A stretch of 64,000 bases of DNA from Phylloscopus collybita. Lineage: Eukaryota; Chordata; Aves; Passeriformes; Phylloscopidae. The stretch is taken from NCBI GenBank assembly GCA_027886175.1, contig JAJNNQ010000098.1, positions 372,001 to 436,000 on the forward strand. Reading direction: 5' to 3'. Below the pieces are notes generated by a model. It was not told the DNA's origin, did no database searches, and saw only the letters and a list, made by a program, of their open reading frames with translations. Position numbers and translations under genes: made by a program. Positions 53,479-63,852 of the stretch are shown piece by piece. Positions within the stretch are counted from its first letter, which is position 1. Each line of letters begins with the position of its first letter.

Positions 53479-56400
53479 TCCCTGGACCGGTAGGTAGGCC
53501 CGTTATCGGTTTTCAGGGCTTTCAGGATACCCATATAGGAGAAAGCCTGGATTAGATGGTTAATCGCCTCCCATGACTTCTCCCCTGCGTGGGCAGAGGC
53601 ATAGATTGCACCAGAAAAGGTGTCCACTGAAACATGGACGTACTTCCTCCTCCTGAACTGCGGGACATGAGTGACGTCCATCTGCCACACCTCGCAGCTG
53701 CTCAGATCCCGAGGGTTTGCTCCTGCACGCAGGGTGGGCAGCGCGTTCTGTTGACAGTTGGGACACGTGGCCATGATCGCCCTGGCCTGTTCCCGGGTGA
53801 TGTGGAACTGGCGAACCAGACCTGGTGCATTTTGGTGGAACAGCTGATGGCTGATCTTGGCCTGTTCAAACACATTAGGCAGCGGGGCCATTTCTGCAGG
53901 GTCAGCAAGAGCGTCTGCTCTCCTGTTTCCCTCGGCAATGAATCCCAGCAGATCCGTGTGTGATCTTGTGTGCATCACATAAAAAGGTTGCTCCCAGTGG
54001 GAGACTAGCTTGACAAGCCTCGAGAGCAATTGAAACAAGGCATTGTTGGACACCTCCTGCAGGACAGCCTGTTCTGCTCTTGACACTACTCCAGCAACAT
54101 AAGCCAAATCAGTTACTAGATTGAATGGTTCAGAGAATCTTTCAAAGGCCCTGACGACTGTGGCCAATTCAGCAACCTGAGGTGATCCTTCCACCTCAGC
54201 AATGTCTGCCTCCCACTGCTGAGTCTGAGGATCTCCCCAAGTCAGAACTGACTTGTGAGACCTTCCGGACGCATCTGTGAAAACTTTCAAGGCTTTCAAA
54301 GGTGTTTTACTCTGAACGCTTACCAGCACCAATGAGAATTGGGCTTCTGAATTAAAAATTTTGTGGGCAGGCCGATAAATTGAAATTTGGCTTGAGTAGG
54401 AGTCCAAAGCAAATTGCAAGGCTTCATTCTTCTGAAGCAAATGTTCCAACATTCCCTTAGTAATTTGGCCTGAATTTGGCTGAATTGGAATGTGAATACA
54501 CCCAAAATCACATCCGGCTAATTCCCTAATCCGGGTCCTAGCCTTCTGGATCAGATCAGCCACCAGTTCTTGGGGCCTTGTCATTCTTTTGGACCTCTGA
54601 TGGCTGAGAAAGACCCACTCTATTATCAAGAGGGGATCTCTCCTGCCCTGGTCTTTTCCAGAGGTGGAGGTGATTTTGTCCCACTGAAAGATGGCTCCAT
54701 GTAGGTGTGGCAAATTTCCAAGAATGATGAAGTTGAAAGGCAGGTCAGGATTGCACCTGTTAGCCTGCCTGGTGGACATAAGATTTTGCACCTTCTCCAG
54801 CGCTTTCTGTGCCTCTGGGGTGAGCGTCCTTGGAGAACTAAGCTCTCTCCCCCTTTCAATAAATCGAAAAGGGGGGCTAGGTCTCCGGTGGTCAGACCCA
54901 GCCAAGGCCTCACCCAGTTCAAAGCCCCACACAGTTGATGGGCATCTACGAGGGTCCTGATTTTGGTTTTAATTGCCAATTTCTGCGGAGCAATGGTCCG
55001 CTTACCGATTTCGAGGCCTAGATACTGCCAAGGTGGCATCCTTTGAATTTTAGTTTCCTGCAGCTCGAACCCTGCAGCAACCAGTGCATTGACTGTCAGG
55101 TCTAGCGCATGGGAAAGTAGGTCTTCATTGGGGGCACACACAAGGACGTCATCCATGTAATGGTGGATGATGGCCGTTTCCGCAGCTGCACGGACCGGGG
55201 ACAGCAAGGAAGAGACATACCATTGGCAAATCACCGGGCTGTTTTTGACTCTCTGGGGTAGTGATTTCCAATGGTATCTCTTCCTCGGAGCCTCTCGGTT
55301 GATGGTGGGTACCGAGAATGCAAACGTGGGGCATCGTCAGGGTGTAGGGGAATTTGAAAGAAACAGTCTTTGATGTCAATGACTGCCAATTGCCAATTTT
55401 GGGGGAGCATCGTAGAGAACGGCATCCCAGGTTGGAGAGATCCCATGTCTTCAGTCACATTATTAATTGGCCTGAGGTCATAGAGGAGCCGCCATCTGGT
55501 CTTGTCAGCCTTCTGGATGACAAAAACGGGGGAGTTCCATGGTGACGTGGTCTCCTCTATGTTTTCCTTTTTCAGCTGCTCTTCCACAAGCTCATTGAGT
55601 GCCTTCAATTTTCGTTTAGAAAGCAGCCACTGTTCTACCCAGACTGGTACATCTGTTTTCCAACTCACTTTCTGGGCAGGGCACTGCTCAGTGACTGCCG
55701 CCCAAAAATCCTGTGAGGGGTCTGGAATGTAAATTGTGACCCCCCCCACTGGGCCATCAGGTCTCTCCCCAGCAAGGGCTCCGTGTAGTCTAAAACAAAT
55801 GGGCGGAGATTCGCCAATTGCCCATTTGGCCCCTGAATTTGTACGATGCTCTTTGATTGTTTGGCCAATTGCACCCCACCTACACCTTGAACGTGTCCGG
55901 TTACATTTTGCAAGGCCCAATGTGATGGCCAATCCCGTGAGGGTACGATCGTCACATCCGTCCCCCATGTCTAAGAGTCCCTTAATGTTCATTGTCTCTC
56001 CACCCAACCGAACCTCGCAGTTGATTTTCCTTTTTTTCTTTCTTATTCTCTCAACTGCATTGATAGTCGGGAGGGGCTCAGACGGATTCCCAAAGGGAAT
56101 AATCTGTGCTATTACCTGCCCCTTAGGAAGGAAGGATGGAGGGTGGGCGCAGTGCAACCAGAGAATGAAGTGCTCAGGGTCGGATGTAACGAGCCCTGGG
56201 GCAACTTCTATCTCCTGCAGTGTGTGCTTGCACTCCCCAATTACCACATACTTGCCGTCAACCTGTGGCCAAGTACCCTGTACTACCAGGTCAACGGAGA
56301 CACAATGCCAATCGCAGTCACTAAGGTGAAGCGGCTCTGTCAACTGAACCCTGAAGGGCTTGTACTGCGATTCTGTGGTGCAAGCTGGTAAAGTCTGGTC

Positions 56401-56588
56401 TGGTGTTGAGTTCCCAGAGGAAACTCTTGTCAATTCTGGTGATGGACTCCTGGAAGGAGCCTCTCTCAGGTCCTGTTCATTAAAAGAGACAAGAATGTTA
56501 TTATCTTTTTTCATTCTCCCTCTCCCCCTCCTGGCTCGGGCCACCCAATTTTTGTCTTCACGCTGGGTAGACCCACACTTGCCCTCTA

Positions 56589-56595
56589 GTTTTTT
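56589..56595 (-). promoter_or_regulatory. -1 slippery site A AAA AAC of ERV-C
   Basis: Same heptamer, phase and immediate contact with the gag stop (here TAG) as in ERV-B, showing the frameshift signal is a conserved lineage feature. Confidence 0.85.
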
Positions 56596-57530
56596 GAGTC
56601 TTTTGATTTACTCCCAGTCAGCTTGTTTTGGTTGCCCCCTTTCTGCTTATTAAACTCATCAAACTCCCTTTTAACCGGGCACTGTTGGCACCAATGCCCA
56701 GTTTTGCCACAGAGCAGACACAGTCGGCTGGGATCTCCTCAGGAGGGGCGTCTGCGTGGGGTCGTCTGAGGCCAGTGAGCAAGTGTATCAGGTGTTGAAA
56801 TGGCATCTGTGGCTGCAGTCCTCACGGCAAGGCGTGACGTTTGCTTCGCATCGCCGTGACAACTCAGTGGTGGACCCATCAATGGAACCTTTCTCTCACA
56901 AACCTGAAGCATTTCTTGGAGCGTGGGGTCTAAAGGCAAGCTCAAGATGGCGGCACAACACTGCTCATTGGCATTCGTGAACGCCATCTCCTCCAGCACC
57001 TCATCCCGTGCATGCTCCTTTCTCACCTGAAGCTCTACTGCTTGGGTGAGCTTCTCCACAAACTGCACAAAAGGTTCCGAGAGACCCTGCTTAATTTGAG
57101 AATAGGGTGGTATTGGGTCATTTGGCTGCATGGTGAAAAATGCTTTTTTTGCCATTTTGATTACCTCTAAAGCCAGAATAGGGATGTCCGAGGCTTGAAC
57201 TGGGGCTAGGGCCCACTGGCCTTCACCACATAAATGCTCTATTGTTATTGTATTCTCCTTCTCATCAGTTGCTGTGTCAGGATCTCTCAACAGGCTTGGA
57301 AGGGCATCCCTCAGCAGACCTTTCCATGCCACCTCCCACAGCTTGTACTCTGGTTTGTAAGGCATGTGAAAAGCTGCTTTAATTGAAATGGGACAACTAC
57401 CATTCCAGCAAGGTTGGCATTTAACAGGCCTCTGAAGTATAGACTGTCATGTCCATACTCCTTGTGCACCCTGCAGAGATCCTTAACCACATACTGTGAG
57501 TAGGGTTGCCAGGATGTGTGTGTAACATGT

Positions 57531-58612
57531 TGGGCTGGTTTGAAAGCAAAACCAGTGAGACTCCCAGTCAGAGATACAATTTAATAGGAGAAGAGAGAAA
57601 AAAAGGTAAAATAAAATAAATGGAATAATACAACCTAACACTCTGTTGGTCAGGGTGTTGGAAGCAGTCCAAAAGTAAGTCCTCCTGGAGTGGCAGATGT
57701 GGTTCTGTTGGAGCAGAGATGATCCAGAGAGAGAAGGGTCCAGTGATTATCGCAGTCAATACATGGTGGTAGTCGACATGGACACTGCACTTGCACTCGA
57801 GGTGCTTTATTAGAATCATCAGAAGGCTTCAAGAATCAGCATCTTGATATTCCAGAGTCTCTCATACCTTTTCTCCATATCTTCTAAGAGCAGCTTCGTA
57901 CAGCTCTGGCTCTCTCCTTCAGCTCTGGCTCTGGCTCTCTCCTTCAGCTCTGGCTCTCCTTTAGCTCTGGCTCTAGCATGGCTGCCTAACCCTGTTTGTC
58001 CTATGTACAGCAGCTTACCTTTTCTGGCCCTTGCATGACCTCCTGTCCCTAGGTCTTCACAGCACAGTGAGCAGACTCCAACTGACTCCAACTAACTCCA
58101 ACTGAACTCCTCACCAGCTAACTCACTCTTTATCATGCCCATAGCTGTGATGGCAAGGCTGTTTCTACTCTAGGATAATTAGCACAGCTGTAACATGTCG
58201 GGGGGGAGACTGCCTTCAGCAGCATCTCCTTTTATCTCCCCACAAGTGATGGTGAGAAGCGTCCAGTCTTCCTCCAGGAATCCAGTGGAACCAGATACCT
58301 GTGTTCCTGCATCTCAGTTTTTATCTAGGTAGGAATGGTTGGCTCCCTCCACTGGGTGGAGCATCTCACAATGGAATATGTCATGCCCTTAGTGAGCCTT
58401 AATGGCCCATTAGCAGAAGATATCCCCCGGAGGGAGGACGGGTGGTGAAAGATATAAGAAACAATGGCCCACCTGGTTTTAACAGTTGGCCCATTATCAG
58501 AAGGCATCCACCCCCCTCCCTCCAGAATTACAAGAGAGAAAGAAAAACACCTCCCCAACTGCTTTCAGCAGATGAAATAGAATACACATTTTTGGTTCCA
58601 TAACCCAAGACA
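57531..58612 (-). repeat. ERV-L solo LTR nested in ERV-C gag
   Basis: Minus strand TGTCTTGGGTTATGG...CCAGCCCA with the perfect 5-bp duplication CATGT (plus; 57526-57530, 58613-58617). It aligns with 20310-21039, and is split by 57748-58244. Gag reading continues across it once one duplication copy is discounted. Confidence 0.92.
57748..58244 (-). repeat. Solo LTR nested in the ERV-L LTR; ends TG...ATA
   Basis: 497 bp on the minus strand, TGTGGGGAGAT...ACTGCGATA, with the perfect 6-bp duplication AGTGAT (57742-57747, 58245-58250). CTAATAAAGC lies about 65 bases before the end. It carries an imperfect (AGCTCTGGCTCT)-type tandem tract at about 57899-57975. Start (TGT-GGGGAG) and end resemble 52897-53478. 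Confidence 0.82.
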
Positions 58613-59904
58613 CATGTCCACCCCTTGACCTGTGATAGGTCACTAGAGCAAGAGACGGAACCTGGCTTTGGCCTGGACTCTGTAGTGTTGGCTTATCTTC
58701 CTTTGATTCCCAATTGTGGGAATTGGAAGTCTGAGCGTGGGAACCAAAAGTCAAACATGGCTTCCAGCCTGCTGGGGGTATGGTCTGGGAACCAGCTGAC
58801 ATCATCCGGGGTGCGTGCCTTGGGGCGGAGCAAGAAAAAGGGGTTTCAGGAGAAGGCAGGGAAAAGGGAAGAGTTTGGGACAGGAAGAGGTTGGAGGGAT
58901 GGTAAAAGGGATTATGGGAAGAAGAAAGCGTTAACCATGAGACCGACCATGCCATGTGGTCACCTCCATTTTGAATTTGAGGGGTAGGGAGGCCATTTCG
59001 TGGCAACTGTCCTTCACCCAAACTGAACCGAACTTGGGGTTTATGAACCGGGTAAAATGGGGATGGGGAAGGTTCCTGAGAAGCCTGGCCAAGACTGCTG
59101 CGGGGATCTCGAGCAGTCTGGCCAAGACTGCCCAGGCAGGGGGACTTGGGCACTCGTGGGGAGCCAGGGCTGGCAGGCAATTGCTTCCCTGCTGCTCCCT
59201 TCAGAATGCCTGCTTTTGGGGTAGAGGATTTGGGACTGGGATGAGGAGAAACCTGGAAAGGCTGTTCACACCTTAGCTCTTTCTTCACTCCCCTTGCTTC
59301 ATAAAGAGCAGAGTGAATCTGCAATGGCCAATAACTCAATTGTGCTGCTATCAGGTCTCCTGATTTGGCCAAATCAATAAATTTTGCATTTACAGCATTC
59401 CAAAAGGGAATGCTGTTCACAAGTTCAGGAGATGTCTGAGGAAAATGAAGAAAAAGCAGGCGAACAAACCTCTTTAACTGAGCCTTAGAGAATTTAACTT
59501 TTGCAACATTGAGAACGTTTACAATTTGATAAAAAATTCCTTTCTGTGCTGTGGAGAGCCTTGCACCCATGTCAGCTCACTGGAAAAGTTCCACAGCAAA
59601 ATCCCAAACAGCCCGACAAGAAAAAAACCAAACAAAATTACAAAAGCCCAACCCCTAAAAACCGAAGGGGAAACCCAGAATCCGTGCCCTCGGGGTGCTG
59701 TCTCAAATTAGGAGGACCGGTAGCAAAGCCGGACCCGTGCCGGGGGCTACTGATCAAAACTTAAATAGTAAAAACTGAAAAAACTAGACGGAGTCACGAC
59801 CAGGAACTCTGCTGAAGGGGGGGCAAACGGCACCTCCCTCAGGGCTGCTCAGCCTGCTTCTTAAGAGAAGCCCACAAAGGAAATTGCTCTGGTGGAAGCA
59901 AAAA

Positions 59905-59914
59905 TCGCTTACCT
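59905..59914 (-). promoter_or_regulatory. Candidate splice donor of ERV-C
   Basis: Minus strand AAGGTAAGCG in the leader, about 340 nt before the gag ATG; it would pair with the acceptor at 52336. Confidence 0.5.
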
Positions 59915-60413
59915 TTTCCTGGTGCTGTAGTTTAAGGTCTGGCTGGGGGGGGGGGGGGGTAAGTCCTTGCCTGGGGAAGGCTTCCCGGGGTATCGAGAAG
60001 CTGCCTTCCCCTCCTGTTTGGAGTGTGCCCTCGAAAGAACCTCTCTATGAACAGGCACGAGACGCGCACCGGTCCGGTATGGATAAATCCTACAGATTGT
60101 GGGACCTCCTCCACGAGGTCCGGTGGTGGACTCGAGCCAGCCCATGTTGGGGCGCCTTGCTGTCACTTATCTTGCTGCTGTACATTGGGACCCACACTGA
60201 AGCCACTGTCGCGGGCAGCACGTGTGGCCGTGGTGGTGCAGGCAGGTGGTGTGGGCTCCGCGCATGGCAGCGGAGTGTGGCACGGGCTCTGCATGCGGTC
60301 TGCCATCAGGGCAGGGCTGAGCGCATGGTGGCTTCTCCCACGTGGCTGGCTCATGGCGGCTTGGCGCTGTCCTGGCTGAAGCCATGGCTTCTCAGTCCAT
60401 TTGGGCTCCGATT

Positions 60414-60431
60414 GCCCCACATTGGGTGCCA
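60414..60431 (-). other. Primer-binding site of ERV-C, decayed Lys type
   Basis: Minus strand TGGCACCCAATGTGGGGC, three bases after the LTR end. It differs from the Lys1,2-type site by one G-to-A and one C-to-T change, both at CpG positions. Confidence 0.75.
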
Positions 60432-60434
60432 GAC

Positions 60435-61595
60435 TGAAGCCGCAGGGGCTCCAGGGGATGGCTTCTCCCACCTGCTTCGGCTAGCCCATGCTGCCGCCAC
60501 TCCACTCTTGCCTGGTCCTGCACTGTACGCTGGCGACCTGGGAAGATCCTGTGGGTCCCCTTAGCAGCAGTGTGACTGTGGCAAAGGAATGATGAAAGGA
60601 GGACTTTGCAGGGGTTTATCAATGAGGTTTATTGGAACCCCTGTGAAAAACACGATTCACTTTTATGTAAAATTTATAAGTTTAATAAAAATAAAATAAA
60701 ATAGACAATTAGGAGACAAAAAAAACAAAGCTTTTTCGGCCGAGGTGCTGATACCAACAAGATCAGCACACCGTCTCTTTTCAGATCCTTTGTTTTAAGG
60801 ATTTCTGTGTTACATATTTAAATAAGCTAATACATGATTCAAATAGTCATTTTGGTTTCAAGACCCCCCCTTAAGTATACAGTTTATTTATGGGACTCCA
60901 CGCAGTCTGGGGGGACGTTGTAAATCTGTCTTCAAAAGATTCAGACTCTAACAAGGCTCAATTGTTCTTTATCTTTAGTTCAGGAATTCCAGACGTCCCT
61001 TCTGTTTTTTATCTAGTTGAGGAATTACAAAAAAACAACCCCTAATTGTTACAATCTAAGAATATTAATTTATCACATTTTTCAAATTCTATTAATAAAA
61101 GAACATACGATACAACCTTCCCATATTATACATAAAGCAATCATCTTACTATATGCGAAAAGCCAACTCCAAAACATGCATTTATAACACCCTGGAGCTG
61201 AGGAGGCAACTTCACCCCAGAGGGTCTCCCCAGGCAAAGCGATGATTGCCCAGTGACTGTTGCTTTAATACCGGGGCGGGGGGGGGGAACAGGGGAAGGG
61301 GACCAATCAGGGAGTCGCTCCAGGCATGAGAGACAGGATAGGGAACGAATCCCCTGGGGAGGGGGAGGGACCCCTGACATCCTGGCCAATCACTTGACGC
61401 TCTCCCCAGAACTTTCCAGAGGCAGGGGGGAGACTGCATCAGGATTGACAAGGTCCCAGGGGCAGGGGGAACAGAGATTGACATAGAACAGAACAGGGGA
61501 TACAGCTGTGGGATAAACTAAACTGGGAATTAAACCGGGGTACATAGAACAAACCATTAACAATTAAAAGGCAAACAAAATTATGCACCACTACA
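60435..61595 (-). repeat. 5' LTR of ERV-C with nested LTR
   Basis: Minus strand TGTAGTGGTGC...GGCTTCA; about 609 bp without the insert 60644-61190 and its extra CCCTG. CCAATAAACC is intact here. The C-run next to the TATA-type box is shorter and broken by a G compared with the 3' LTR. Confidence 0.9.
60644..61190 (-). repeat. Solo LTR nested in the ERV-C 5' LTR
   Basis: 547 bp, AT-rich, plus strand TGAAAAACAC...TTATAACA with the 5-bp duplication CCCTG (60639-60643, 61191-61195). Minus orientation is preferred because ATTAAA then lies near the 3' end; a hairpin GTGCTGAT/ATCAGCAC lies near 60747-60771. Family unknown to me. Confidence 0.75.
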
Positions 61596-61601
61596 AGGTA
61601 G

Positions 61602-63214
61602 AGAGATTATTACCTGGTGCCTTGTTCCCCTTACAGTCTATAGGTTCTGTTGCATCAGTCCTGGGCAGACTTAATTCTCTGGTCAGCTGTATTTCCTAGC
61701 AGGTTGTATGAAGATGAGGTGGCTTTCCTACCTGCAGTGAATTATTCCAGTTAACAAGTTCATATTTTGGCATTGTCTTCTGCATCTGATTAATGTTCAT
61801 TAAATCAATCGTGATTTGATTGAAATAGATTTTTAAGTGTCAACTTTCCCATTTAAATAGAGCACAAGAAGTGCTGTTCCTGCTGATGTCTGCCATGGAA
61901 TAAAATATAACACATAAGTCATGTTCCAATTGTGGTTTTTCTTCTGGTTCTGCTAAATGTATATCTTGACTCTTATTCATGGTGGATTTGGGTTTTTTTG
62001 TTTGTTTTCCTTTTGTGTGTGTGGTTTTTTTTGCCTTTGATGTGTCTCTATAGTATTTTAAGAGTGATTATTTTTACACTTATTCCAGCTCCTTCTCAAA
62101 TAACTGGCTGTGCTTCTAAGTTATTGTGAGTACAATTATTTCCAGTAAATCTAAGATGTGATTAAATGTGCTCACTGAGGTGAAGGGGACAGAAAGAAAA
62201 ATCTTGTATTTGACCCAAGCAACAGCACCCAGGGAATTGGTATTCATGATTATGGAAAATATCATGTTCTGTATGGAAACCATATTTATTCTTCCACACT
62301 TCCTGCCATTATTGAAAATTTCTTTTAATTTACCATTCGCAATTAGCATGTTTTCATGCAGTCCTAATTTCCATGTCCTATCTCCTGAGAGTTACACACA
62401 TCCTACACTATATTTAAGAAAATTATAAGCCATTATATTCCTTCCTGTTTGCATGTGACTTCTTTTTTAAACTACTCTTTAGGGAGAAAAAAAAATCTTT
62501 TTAAAAGCTGCCATTAGGACCTGCAACCAAATAAAGTTCTTCTATTCTTTTCCTTGATACAAACTTTATCCTCAGAACGCAGAATTCAAATTTTAGAGCC
62601 TCAGAAATTCTTTGAAAAAATAATAATGGCAAATGTGTCTATGGTTACAGAGCCATTCCCATTTGCTTTGCTTTTCTGCCTCAGTAATGAAAGTGGAATG
62701 AGGGGTTTTTATTCCAACTGTCTGTATGATGCTTTGTAGGGAAAATGCATATCCCACTAAATATTCTCCATTAATTTCTGAAACCAGAATGTTTTGGGGG
62801 TTGGTGTTTCTGAAGCTGTTTTGTCTTGTTTTCTTATTAAAGTTGATTAAATCTAATCTTAAAAGCTGCAGTGAAAGTGTGAGTTTTGCTCACAATTACA
62901 CTTGGATAAAGGACAGGCTCAATTTCTATCCTTCCTCAGTCTAACACCCCTTGGGTATAAAATACTGAGTTTGAGTTGCCTTAATTTATTGAGTTACCTT
63001 ATTCTCAGGAGTGACTGGCACTGGGTTGTTGTTGGTTTTTTTTTATTTTAAGATTGAAGCACAGGATATCCTTAAGATTTCTTGAGCTCATGTGGAACAG
63101 ATAAAGTAGTGCTTTAGGATGTTCAATTTTATCCCTCTGGGTTGCTGGGTTTTTTAGTTGTACTTTTGTGATCAACTTGCAGTTCCTCGTCCTTCCAATA
63201 ACACAAACCTCTGT
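61602..63214. other. No gene recognised
   Basis: AT-rich non-coding DNA; short ORFs only, no recognised repeat. Confidence 0.5.
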
Positions 63215-63219
63215 GACCC

Positions 63220-63847
63220 TGTCCTAGGGTGACTTTATGATGTTTGTATCCCCAATCGTCTGTTCTGTTTGTGCTGTATATTAAGTTCTGTACATTTAAA
63301 ATGGTTCTGGGAGCGAAGGGGGAGAAAGAAGCAGTGTGAAGTTTGTTTTGAGAAAACTGCCTGACTCCTACACATTCTTGTTCTGGCGGTTCATCTGCAG
63401 CACGGACAGCGGTGGGACAGAGATCTCCTGTGCTTTTAGTTAGTCTTAGCTAGCTGAGGCAGAGAAGTTCCCTGGACTGATTTTTTTCCTTTTTCTTGGG
63501 ACTGTTTAAATCTGCTCTGGACTGAAAAACCCAGAGGAGCAGCAAGGGCTCGCACCGGTGACCAACTGGGGCCTGGACCTCTGGAGGGACTGGCAACAGA
63601 CTGAGTGAGCTACACCCATGGCAAAGACTTCCTCAACTTGCCATCTTTCTTCAGAGCAGCGAGAGGTTTTATTGTTTCATATTATTCATTCTTTGTGCTT
63701 GTAGGTATCTTGTTTGTTAAATATTTTTTTCCACTTTTCTCTGAGGAAGTTTTTCTTGAACCGGCTGAAGGGAGGGGCTGTTTGAGTTTGCTTTCTGGAG
63801 GAACCCCCTTCGGAGGTTTCCGCCCAAATTTGCCCTAAACCAGGACA
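63220..63847 (+). repeat. Solo LTR, second ERV-L-like family
   Basis: 628 bp, TGTCCTAGGG...CCAGGACA with 6-bp inverted ends TGTCCT/AGGACA. The flanks GACCC (63215-63219) and GTCCC (63848-63852) are a 5-bp duplication with one mismatch. It is nearly collinear with 29714-30363. Confidence 0.88.
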
Positions 63848-63852
63848 GTCCC

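Larger units (their letters stand above)
52336..56600 (-). pseudogene. pol: ERV-C pro-pol, frameshifted and split by an LTR
   Basis: From the slippery site the frame carries the dUTPase-like domain (PGLVTSDPEHF, KGQVIAQII), then the protease, whose active-site block LLDMG is broken by a one-base frameshift; downstream homology ([12 protein letters not shown]) is in the overlapping frame 55955-55665. RT fingers resume in the first frame; further frame changes near 55300 and 54930 separate fingers, palm and RNase H. LPQG reads LPQR, and YMDD is at 55159-55148. RNase H and integrase (54932-53484) keep the finger, WQMDVTH and KTDNGPTY. The LTR 52897-53478 splits integrase; the remainder (52890-52336) has AVKERTH and DLVTWGHG. 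The stop TAG is at 52338-52336. Confidence 0.88.
56586..59570 (-). pseudogene. gag: ERV-C gag, split by nested LTRs and frameshifted
   Basis: Minus ATG 59570 starts MGARLS (Gly-2). The matrix has KFSKAQLKRF and LFLHFPQTSPELV, close to ERV-B. A Pro/Ser-rich linker follows without the 35-residue repeat. Capsid begins VTYHRSRGGHV, where the ERV-L LTR (57531-58612) is inserted; it resumes at 57530 (SWQPYSQYVVKDL), changes frame near 57360, contains the homology region QGLSEPFVQFVEKLTQAV and changes frame again near 56780. Nucleocapsid has one knuckle, CLLCGKTGHWCQQC. The end reads TCA-AAA-AAC-TAG with stop at 56588-56586. Not functional. Confidence 0.88.
51151..61595 (-). mobile_element. ERV-C: minus-strand relative of the young provirus, decayed and nested
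   Basis: Bounded by the perfect 6-bp duplication AGGTAG (51145-51150, 61596-61601). Minus strand order: 5' LTR 61595-60435, Lys-type PBS, splice donor (59912), gag from 59570, slippery site, pro-pol, splice acceptor, env remnant, polypurine tract, 3' LTR 51753-51151. Four other LTR insertions lie inside: 60644-61190 in the 5' LTR, 57531-58612 in gag (itself hit by 57748-58244) and 52897-53478 in integrase. The two LTRs differ at roughly a dozen sites in about 330 compared bases, so it is clearly older than ERV-B. Gag and pol closely parallel ERV-B but lack the Pro/Ala tandem repeat. Confidence 0.93.

Noticed and set aside
57899..57975. Regular short repeats that could suggest a CRISPR-like array
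   Set aside because: It is a contiguous imperfect microsatellite (AGCTCTGGCTCT type) inside a solo LTR, with no spacers.
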